Source: SIG603 sp963589785 (GTDB lineage Bacteria; Bacillota; Clostridia; Oscillospirales; Acutalibacteraceae). Taken from it: a stretch of 64,000 nucleotides of DNA. A program made the translations under genes and the position numbers. The stretch is from positions 124,001 through 188,000 of the forward strand of contig CAVAMJ010000003.1 of NCBI GenBank assembly GCA_963589785.1. The letters are read 5' to 3'. A model generated the notes under the pieces. The model ran no database searches. It was not told the origin of the DNA and worked only from the letters and a program-made list of their open reading frames with translations. Of the stretch, positions 57,897 through 64,000 are shown one piece after another; positions within the stretch are counted from its first letter, which is position 1, and each line of letters begins with the position of its first letter.

Positions 57897-59063
57897 TTAT
57901 TCTGCAAGCATTGCCTCGGCAAGAGCCTCAAGCTTTGGTGTATCGCTTTCCTTGAGTGCTGATGCGATTGTCACAACAGGCTCGACAAGAACGCAGTTCT
58001 TATATCCCTCGCAGTATGCCTTCATCAGCTTGCCTGCCATCGGTGCCCATGAGCCGTTCTCGATGAATCCGATTTTTCTCTGCTGGAAGTTCTTTATCTT
58101 GAGGTGGTAGAGCAAATCCTCCATGCATGGGAAAAGTGCTCCGTCATAGGTTGGGCAAGCGAGAACCAATTTATCGTACTCATAGCAAGACTCGATGCAC
58201 TCTGCCATATCGTCACGTGCAAGGTCAAAAAGTTTAACCTTCTCGCCTTTTGCGGAGAGGATTTCTGCAAATTTCTTAGCCGCTTTTTCAGTGTTGCCGT
58301 GAATTGAAGCATAAGCGACTGTTGTTGCCTTTTTCTCAGGGCGATAGCTTGACCATGTGTCGTACTGCTTGATGTAGTGGGACAAATCGCCCGTCAAAAC
58401 CGGGCCGTGGAGCGGACAAATTGTTTTGATGTCGAGGGCGGCGGCTTTCTTTAAGAGAGCCTGTACCTGAGCGCCGTACTTTCCGACGATGTTGATATAG
58501 TATCTTCTTGCTTCGCAGTCCCAGCCCTCGGGATCGTCATAATCGAGTGCGCCGAATTTTCCGAAGCCGTCTGCCGAGAAGAGAATTTTCTCACTGCTCT
58601 CATAGGAAACCATAACTTCCGGCCAATGAACCATCGGAGCCATTACGAATGTGAGTGTATGAGTACCGAGCTCGAGGGTATCGCCCTCTTTTACGGTTAC
58701 ATATCTGTCGGACAAATCCTCGTCAAAGAATTTCGGTATCATTGCGAAAACCTTTGCGTTGGAGACAATCTTCATTTCGGGATATTTCTTGCATACTGCT
58801 AAAACATTGTAAGCATGGTCCGGTTCCATGTGGTGAACGACAAGGTAGTCGGGTGTTTTGCCGTTAAGCTCTTCTTCGAGGTTCTTAAACCACTCGTCCG
58901 TGGCTCTTCTGTCAACGGTATCCATGAGGGCGATTTTCTTGTCCATGATGAGGTAGGAGTTATATGAAACTCCGTTCGGAACAATGTACTGGCTTTCAAA
59001 GAGATCAATTTCGTGATCATCACAGCCGATGTATTTTATTGCATCAGAAATAGTTACTTTCAT
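57897..59063 (-). CDS. fprA: Flavodiiron protein (FprA-type oxygen or nitric oxide reductase)
   Basis: A 388-residue two-domain enzyme that reduces O2 to water or NO to N2O in anaerobes. The metallo-beta-lactamase-like domain holds the diiron ligands in HHMEPDHAYN, then MVHWPEVMVSYE (His and Glu region), FSADGFGKFG and CPLHGPVL. The C-terminal flavodoxin domain has the FMN loop AYASIHGNTEKAAKKF and later CPTYDGALFPCMEDLLYHL and IENGSWAP. No rubredoxin or flavin-reductase domain is fused, so it needs separate electron carriers. It fits an obligate anaerobe. It is convergent with the DUF4870-like gene across the repeat. Confidence 0.95.
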   Translation of the reverse strand: MKVTISDAIKYIGCDDHEIDLFESQYIVPNGVSYNSYLIMDKKIALMDTVDRRATDEWFKNLEEELNGKTPDYLVVHHMEPDHAYNVLAVCKKYPEMKIVSNAKVFAMIPKFFDEDLSDRYVTVKEGDTLELGTHTLTFVMAPMVHWPEVMVSYESSEKILFSADGFGKFGALDYDDPEGWDCEARRYYINIVGKYGAQVQALLKKAAALDIKTICPLHGPVLTGDLSHYIKQYDTWSSYRPEKKATTVAYASIHGNTEKAAKKFAEILSAKGEKVKLFDLARDDMAECIESCYEYDKLVLACPTYDGALFPCMEDLLYHLKIKNFQQRKIGFIENGSWAPMAGKLMKAYCEGYKNCVLVEPVVTIASALKESDTPKLEALAEAMLAE

Positions 59064-59228
59064 TTTAAATCATCCTTTCGTAAATTTAAATTACAACTGA
59101 ATTAACTAAATCATAACATACAAATGTGAAATTTTAAACACTCTAAGAGTGCCTCCCACGACTTTATTTTCAATTCTTATTAATTCTTAAAAAGAATTGA
59201 AATAGCTTAAAATTATGTAACTTTAATA

Positions 59229-59257
59229 TTGTAAAACACAAGTGCTTGTGGTAATGT
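59229..59257 (+). promoter_or_regulatory. Candidate alpha-galactosidase promoter with operator in its spacer
   Basis: TTGTAA (59229-59234), 17 bases, TAATGT (59252-59257); the -10 box is weak. The spacer holds the palindrome CACAAG-TG-CTTGTG (59237-59250). This would suit a regulator that acts between the boxes. It lies about 70 bases before the ATG. Confidence 0.45.
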
Positions 59258-59323
59258 AAGCGTAGCCGAAAAATGTAAAAAGTGTGGCAATCGGCTAAAC
59301 TCATTTATGAGGAGGATTTTCAT

Positions 59324-61540
59324 ATGTCGATATTTTATAACGAAAAAGAGAAGCTTTTTAAACTCGACACCAAGGATTCAAGCTATATAATCGAGGTGTT
59401 TGACGAGGGCTATTTACTGCATCTTTACTACGGAGCGAAAATTCCCGATTCAAACGTCAAGGGCTTGAAGTACAAGGGAATGTACGCTTCTCATCATCCG
59501 TCAAATCCGAAAATCAATGCAATTTACGGAACAGATCAGGTTTTCTCACCTGACCTTGCGCCGTTTGAGTATCCTACATTCGGAGCGGGCGACTTCAGAA
59601 CAAGTGCACTTCAGATTAAAAACAGCAAGGGTAACGATGTAACCGATATAAGATACAAGTCTCACAAGATATATAAAGGAAAGCCGAAGCTTGAGGGACT
59701 TCCCGCAACCTACGCAAACGAGGACGAGGCAACAACTCTCGAGATTGTTTGTGAGGACAGCGTCACAGGGGCAGAGGTAACACTTATTTATACCGTTTTC
59801 GAGGAGTATTCCGCCATGACGAGAAGTGTCAAGGTGAGAAATACTTCCGATGAGGGCATGGAACTCGAGAGAGTTTTGTCGGCTTCGGTCGATTTCCCGT
59901 CCATGGATTATAAGTTTGTCCACCTTTACGGCGAATGGTTCCAGGAGAGAAAAGAGGTTCAAAGACCGCTTGAGCATGGCACCCAGGGCATTTACTCCAA
60001 GCGTGGCGGCTCATCACATGAGCACAACCCGTTTGCCGCTTTAATCGGAAAAGACACCACAGAGGATTTTGGTGAGGCTTACGGATTTAACTTTGTTTAC
60101 AGCGGAAACTTCGTCATGGAGGTTGACTGCGACTCAAGAGACTGCTCACGCATTGTCTGCGGAATCAACCCCGAGACATTTAATTGGTATCTTGCACCTG
60201 ATGACAGCTTCCAGACACCTGAGGTCGTCATGGTTTACTCGAATGATGGTTTGACAGGAATGTCCAAAACCTTCCATAAACTATATATGAAGCATCTCAT
60301 TCGCTCTAAGTGGAGGGATGTCAAGCGTCCACTTCTTATCAACTCTTGGGAGGCTGCATATTTCGACTTTGACGATGATAAGCTTGTTGCGTTTGCAAAG
60401 GAAGCTTATAAGCTTGGCATTGAGATGCTTGTCATGGATGACGGTTGGTTCGGTAAGAGAAATGACGACACATCGTCACTCGGCGACTGGTATCCGAACA
60501 CCAACAAAATCAAGGGCGGTCTTTCCGATTTAATCAAGCGAGTTAATGACGAGGGACTTAAATTCGGTATTTGGTACGAGCCTGAAATGGTAAATGAGGA
60601 CAGCGACCTTTACAGAGCGCACCCCGATTGGTGTCTGCACGTTGACGGTAGAGAGGGCTGTATCGGAAGAAATCAGCTTGTTCTTGATATGTCCAGACAA
60701 GAGGTTGTCGATAATCTCTTCGAGCAGATGAGCGAGGTTTTCAGCAACAACAAAATCGATTACATCAAGTGGGACTATAACCGTTCGCTCACAGAAGCGG
60801 CTTCCGCTACCCTGCAAGCCGGCAGACAGAAGGAAATTTTCCACCGCTTCATTCTCGGAACATATCAGCTTATGGACAGATTTACCAAGGCTTTCCCGGA
60901 TGTTCTTTTTGAGAACTGCGCTTCGGGCGGCGGAAGATTTGACCCCGGTATGCTTTATTTCTCACCGCAGATTTGGACAAGTGACGACACCGATGCTATC
61001 GAGCGTGCAACAATCCAGTTCGGCACATCGCTTTGCTATCCGATTTCAACAATGGGCGCTCACGTTGCCGCAAGACCGAGAGTTTCACTCGAGGCAAGAG
61101 GCGATGTTGCTATGATGGGTACATTCGGCTATGAGCTTGACCCACGCAAGCTTAGCGATGAGGAAAAGGAGATTGTAAAATCACAGGTTGCCGATTACCA
61201 TAAGTACTACGATCTAATTCACTTCGGTGATTTCTACCGTTTGATTAAGCCGACCGAAAACAGCAACCACTGCGCTTGGCAGTATGTAAGCGAAACTAAG
61301 GATGAAAGCTTGGCGGTTGTCTTCACAATGAAACAGAGAAGAACTCCGTTCTTTATTCTAAGACTTAAGGGACTTGATCCCGAGAAGCTTTATAAGGATG
61401 AGGAGACCGGAGAAGTTTATTCCGGCGCACTTCTTATGAATGCGGGAATAAATCTTACGCCAATTGTATCTGAGATTACCGACCGTGCCCCCGGAACAGA
61501 CGGCACAAGTCTCAGAAAGTATTTTGTAGCTTTGAAGTAA
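59324..61540 (+). CDS. GH36 alpha-galactosidase
   Basis: A 738-residue cytosolic enzyme that removes terminal alpha-galactose from raffinose-type sugars. The ATG at 59324 has a GAGGAGG site. After the N-terminal beta-sandwich (LFKLDTKDSSYIIEVFDEGY onward), the barrel shows NSWEAAYFDF, VMDDGWFGKRNDD, GIWYEPEMV, and the nucleophile Asp (about residue 484) in YIKWDYNRS. The acid/base Asp lies in WTSDDTDAIER (about 554). ENCASGGGRFD and GTSLCYPISTMGAHVA are also conserved. No signal peptide, so substrate must be imported; no sugar transporter is adjacent. Confidence 0.95.
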   Translation: MSIFYNEKEKLFKLDTKDSSYIIEVFDEGYLLHLYYGAKIPDSNVKGLKYKGMYASHHPSNPKINAIYGTDQVFSPDLAPFEYPTFGAGDFRTSALQIKNSKGNDVTDIRYKSHKIYKGKPKLEGLPATYANEDEATTLEIVCEDSVTGAEVTLIYTVFEEYSAMTRSVKVRNTSDEGMELERVLSASVDFPSMDYKFVHLYGEWFQERKEVQRPLEHGTQGIYSKRGGSSHEHNPFAALIGKDTTEDFGEAYGFNFVYSGNFVMEVDCDSRDCSRIVCGINPETFNWYLAPDDSFQTPEVVMVYSNDGLTGMSKTFHKLYMKHLIRSKWRDVKRPLLINSWEAAYFDFDDDKLVAFAKEAYKLGIEMLVMDDGWFGKRNDDTSSLGDWYPNTNKIKGGLSDLIKRVNDEGLKFGIWYEPEMVNEDSDLYRAHPDWCLHVDGREGCIGRNQLVLDMSRQEVVDNLFEQMSEVFSNNKIDYIKWDYNRSLTEAASATLQAGRQKEIFHRFILGTYQLMDRFTKAFPDVLFENCASGGGRFDPGMLYFSPQIWTSDDTDAIERATIQFGTSLCYPISTMGAHVAARPRVSLEARGDVAMMGTFGYELDPRKLSDEEKEIVKSQVADYHKYYDLIHFGDFYRLIKPTENSNHCAWQYVSETKDESLAVVFTMKQRRTPFFILRLKGLDPEKLYKDEETGEVYSGALLMNAGINLTPIVSEITDRAPGTDGTSLRKYFVALK

Positions 61541-61555
61541 TTTAACAGTAAACAG

Positions 61556-61591
61556 AAACAGCATTGACAGAAAAAGTCAATGCTGTTTTTT
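61556..61591. terminator. Terminator between alpha-galactosidase and MerR genes
   Basis: AAACAGCATTGAC (61556-61568) pairs perfectly with GTCAATGCTGTTT (61576-61588), followed by TTT. It can serve both convergent genes. Confidence 0.9.
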
Positions 61592-61592
61592 C

Positions 61593-62345
61593 TTAAGGCA
61601 AGGATTTTACTTTTGCCATGATTTTTAAAATGCTTTCCTTTTTATTAGATATAATCATGTCGTTCGACATATCTATAAAGTAATAGTATTTTTCAGTTGA
61701 GATTTCCGCATCGTAGATAATTGAACGAAATTTCTTGATTGCGTCGGTAACGGTGAATGTGCCAATCATAGCGCAGACGTATTCTCCCGCGGGAATATAA
61801 CCGTTCGTTTTTTCGTCAGGCATCATAGGAAGTCTGAATACTGTTTCGGGAGACGGCTTGACTTCATTCGTCGCAACATAACAGCCACCGCCGACCGGCC
61901 CTCTAAGCTCATAGTAGTCAATATCGGAGCGGTACGGTCTTGAGATTATTCCTGTTTTCTCTTTAGTTTCAAAGAAAAGCTCGTTTAACGGATGCTTTTT
62001 TAGTATTTCTTCATTTTTAACCGTTTGCAAAAGAATGAGTCTTGTGGTTTCAAGCTCGAAAATTTGCTTTTGCAGAACCTCGGCTTGCTTAATCGCAACA
62101 TCTGAAAAACTTGATTGGTTTTTCGAATTGAGTATATTTTTTATTTCATCGAGCGATAGTCCCGCCGTTTGATAAGCCTTGATCATTTTTACCATCATCA
62201 TTTGCTTTGGGTGGTAGTAGCGATAGCCCGATTCGCTAACCTCATAAGGCTTTAGAATGTCGTTGTTATCATAGAAAATAAGTGTTTTGCGTGTGATTGA
62301 GCAGAAATTGGCGAATTCTCCGCATGATAAAAGCTTGTCGTCCAT
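61593..62345 (-). CDS. MerR-family transcription regulator with GyrI-like domain
   Basis: A 250-residue regulator. The N-terminal winged helix has SCGEFANFCSITRKTLIFYD and GYRYYHPKQ, the MerR DNA-binding signature, then a coiled-coil dimer helix (about 80-115, AIKQAEVLQKQIFELETTR). The C-terminal part (from about 130) resembles the GyrI-like ligand-binding domain of BmrR: RPYRSDIDYYELRGPVGGGC and PAGEYVCAMIGT. Such proteins bind hydrophobic or amphipathic compounds and twist promoters with 19-bp spacers. The divergent gene's promoter has that spacer with a dyad, so it is the probable target. Confidence 0.9.
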   Translation of the reverse strand: MDDKLLSCGEFANFCSITRKTLIFYDNNDILKPYEVSESGYRYYHPKQMMMVKMIKAYQTAGLSLDEIKNILNSKNQSSFSDVAIKQAEVLQKQIFELETTRLILLQTVKNEEILKKHPLNELFFETKEKTGIISRPYRSDIDYYELRGPVGGGCYVATNEVKPSPETVFRLPMMPDEKTNGYIPAGEYVCAMIGTFTVTDAIKKFRSIIYDAEISTEKYYYFIDMSNDMIISNKKESILKIMAKVKSLP

Positions 62346-62358
62346 GAAAAATCCTCGC

Positions 62359-62413
62359 TAATTTGTCAGTAATTCTACAATGTGTATTATATTATGAGAG
62401 TTAATTTGTCAGT
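62359..62413. promoter_or_regulatory. merR promoter region with paired direct repeats
   Basis: On the minus strand TTGACT (62416-62411) and TATAAT (62391-62386) are 19 bases apart. TAATTTGTCAGT occurs twice on the plus strand, at 62359-62370 and 62402-62413, 43 bases apart. One copy overlaps the -35 box and one lies near the ribosome site, so they could be autoregulatory sites. Confidence 0.5.
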
Positions 62414-62465
62414 CAATGTCAAGATTATACGAAATAAATGTGACGATTTTGTGAATGTTTGCTTG

Positions 62466-62496
62466 TTGACTTTGCCCTAAGGGTACAGTTTATTAT
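62466..62496 (+). promoter_or_regulatory. MerR-type promoter of the binding-protein gene
   Basis: TTGACT (62466-62471) and TATTAT (62491-62496) are separated by 19 bases, the over-long spacing typical of MerR targets. The spacer region 62469-62489 is an imperfect dyad centred on CCCTAAGGG, with 8 of 10 half-site positions paired. A 6-bp hairpin TGCTTC/GAAGCA (62502-62517) follows near the transcript start. Confidence 0.65.
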
Positions 62497-62554
62497 AACA
62501 ATGCTTCACACGAAGCACAAACCGTTATATCGGGAAAAGAAAGGAAATCTTATT

Positions 62555-64000
62555 ATGAAGATTAAAAAGTTCCTCTCTCTTGCACTCGCTCTTACAATTG
62601 CTATGACAAGTTTTGCAGGATGCTCTTCCAGCTCCTCAACTTCTGATAGCTCAACAGACACTACAGCAGAGAGCACAACAGAGTCAACTGAGACAGCTGA
62701 GAGCACAGACGAGGCTACAGCTAAGAACGCAGAACTCTATCCGGGCACAGCAGAGGCTGGCTCACTTACAATTGATATCGGCATGGAGCCTACTTCCATC
62801 AACTCCCTCCTCGGCACATATGTTGCTGACGGTAGAGTTACAGGCGCTATGCAGGTAGGTCTTACAAAGACAGACGAGAACGACCAGCCTGTCGGTGACG
62901 CAGCTGAGAGCTGGGATGTCAGCGACGACGGTCTTGTTTACACATTCCACCTCCGTGAGGGTATGCAGTGGTCCAACGGCACACCTCTTACAGCAAACGA
63001 CTTCGCATTTGCATGGAAGACTCTTTTAACACCTGATACTGGTGCTGAGTATGCTTACTTCGCATACAGCACAGCTCAGATCAAGAACGCTGAGGCTTTC
63101 TACAACGGTGAGTGCGATTGGGAAGATGTTGGTGTTAAGGTTCTCGATGACACAACTCTCGAGGTTACACTTGCAGCTCCAATCCCATACTTCACTTCTC
63201 TCTTAAGCCAGGGCTGCATGCTTCCTGTTAACGAGGAGTACTACAACGAGGTTGGCGCAGACCAGTACTGCACATCTCCTGAGACTTCAATCTCTTCCGG
63301 TCCTTATGTTCTCGACACATGGACTCACGATTCTGAGATTGTTCTCACAAAGAACGAGAGCTTCTACAACGCAGACGCTGTTTCCCTTGATAAGCTCGTC
63401 TACAAGATGTACACAACAACAGATACAAAGCTCAACGCATTCAAGGCAGGCGAGGTTGATGTTATCTCCCTTTCCGGCGACCAGACAGCTCAGCTCAAGG
63501 CAGAGGGCTTCACACCTGTTGAGTATACAACTCAGTCCGAGTACCACATCCTCTTCAACTGCGAGGATAAGTACATGAGCAACGTTAACCTCAGAAAGGC
63601 TATCGATGCTTGCTACTCAAGAAATGACTTCATCACAGCTATCCGTAAGGATGCTTCTGTTGCAGCTAATACATTCGTTCCGTCTCCTGTTTCCGGTTTC
63701 GACGGCACATCCTATGCTGAGGCTCTCGCAGCTAAGATCGGCACAGACGGTGTTGTAAGAAGCGCTGACGCTGACGCAACAAAGGCTAACGAGTACCTCG
63801 ACAAGGCTCTTGAGGAGCTCGGATGCACAAAGGAAGACCTCTCTTCTCACCTCTCCATGAACTGCGGTGACTCCGATGTTGCTATGAACCAGGCAGCTTT
63901 CTTCCAGGAGGCTATCAGAACTGTTCTCGGTATCGAGATCACAGTTAACCCAATGCAGACAAAGGCTCAGTCCGCTGAGAGAACTGCTGGTAACTACGTA
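62555..64000 (+). CDS. Oligopeptide-type ABC transporter binding lipoprotein, 3' end cut
   Basis: The frame is open for 482 residues to the window edge. The signal peptide MKIKKFLSLALALTIAMTSF ends in lipobox FAGC, followed by a long Ser/Thr/Glu linker (SSSSSTSDSSTDTT) that tethers the protein outside the membrane. The mature part is a family 5 solute-binding protein: SLTIDIGMEPTSINSLLGTY, AESWDVSDDGLVYTFHLREG, WSNGTPLTANDFAFAWKTLL, VTLAAPIPYFTSLLSQ, SSGPYVLDTW and NLRKAIDACYSR. OppA/DppA proteins bind peptides; some bind nickel or sugars. Codon bias points to very high expression. Permease and ATPase genes may follow beyond the window. Control by the divergent MerR protein is likely. Confidence 0.93.
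   Translation, partial: MKIKKFLSLALALTIAMTSFAGCSSSSSTSDSSTDTTAESTTESTETAESTDEATAKNAELYPGTAEAGSLTIDIGMEPTSINSLLGTYVADGRVTGAMQVGLTKTDENDQPVGDAAESWDVSDDGLVYTFHLREGMQWSNGTPLTANDFAFAWKTLLTPDTGAEYAYFAYSTAQIKNAEAFYNGECDWEDVGVKVLDDTTLEVTLAAPIPYFTSLLSQGCMLPVNEEYYNEVGADQYCTSPETSISSGPYVLDTWTHDSEIVLTKNESFYNADAVSLDKLVYKMYTTTDTKLNAFKAGEVDVISLSGDQTAQLKAEGFTPVEYTTQSEYHILFNCEDKYMSNVNLRKAIDACYSRNDFITAIRKDASVAANTFVPSPVSGFDGTSYAEALAAKIGTDGVVRSADADATKANEYLDKALEELGCTKEDLSSHLSMNCGDSDVAMNQAAFFQEAIRTVLGIEITVNPMQTKAQSAERTAGNYV

Overview
The window looks like chromosome from a low-to-mid GC, anaerobic, Gram-positive bacterium of the class Clostridia, most likely the Oscillospiraceae/Ruminococcaceae group (inference). 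Supporting signs are a PolC-type replicase, dxr-rseP-ispG-polC order, a yabM-mazG-hup-rqcP cluster like that of Bacillus, a flavodiiron protein, lipoprotein-type transporter subunits, strong AGGAGG-like ribosome sites, sigma-A promoters with 17-bp spacers, and short T-rich hairpin terminators. No rRNA, tRNA, CRISPR array, phage or insertion sequence was seen. Most of the window is core metabolism.

Layout. 1-6949 (+): end of dxr, then rseP, ispG and polC. 7171-14092 (+): histidine operon hisZ-G-D-C-B-(A+I fusion)-E plus a small methyltransferase-like gene; hisH and hisF are absent. It starts from a promoter overlapped by a 28-bp palindrome. 14253-21598 (+): recJ, a RelA/SpoT enzyme, a metallo-beta-lactamase-fold hydrolase, a HemZ-type radical SAM protein and a uridine-kinase-like protein. 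21803-26613 (+): a zinc-ribbon protein with a structured leader, a lipid-carrier flippase-like protein, mazG, HU, rqcP and a YejK-like nucleoid protein. 26671-29676 (-): KDPG-type aldolase, a membrane protein and an IlvD/Edd dehydratase. 29947-35220 (+): glycosyltransferase, YdjM-like hydrolase, AEC transporter, solute-binding lipoprotein, pyruvate kinase. 35605-41473 (+): GH120 beta-xylosidase, then a TPP-riboswitch operon thiM-thiE-thiD-cytX for thiamine-precursor salvage.

41651-44201 (-): an IMP dehydrogenase closely resembling the Tritrichomonas foetus enzyme, and exonuclease III. 44304-44819 (+): cyclophilin. 44889-52008 (-): pyrimidine nucleoside phosphorylase, cytidine deaminase, a D-serine-dehydratase-like protein without its PLP lysine, an orotate-phosphoribosyltransferase-like protein, glycogen synthase, and an alpha/beta-hydrolase-Nudix fusion. 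52209-57458 (+): YmdB-like phosphodiesterase, FakA-like DAK2 protein, RecG, DUF4870-like membrane protein. 57897-59063 (-): flavodiiron protein. 59324-61540 (+): GH36 alpha-galactosidase. 61593-62345 (-): MerR regulator, divergent from an oligopeptide-type binding lipoprotein (62555 to window end) whose promoter has the 19-bp spacer and dyad typical of MerR control.

Functionally, the sugar genes (GH120, GH36, IlvD/Edd dehydratase plus aldolase, pyruvate kinase, glycogen synthase) suggest a gut or rumen fermenter of plant oligosaccharides. I did not find a clearly new multi-gene system. The best leads are single-locus oddities: the Tritrichomonas-type IMPDH, the PLP-lysine-less DsdA-like protein, the hydrolase-Nudix fusion, the HisA-HisI fusion, a hairpin-dense intergenic repeat present twice, and the MerR/oppA divergent control region.
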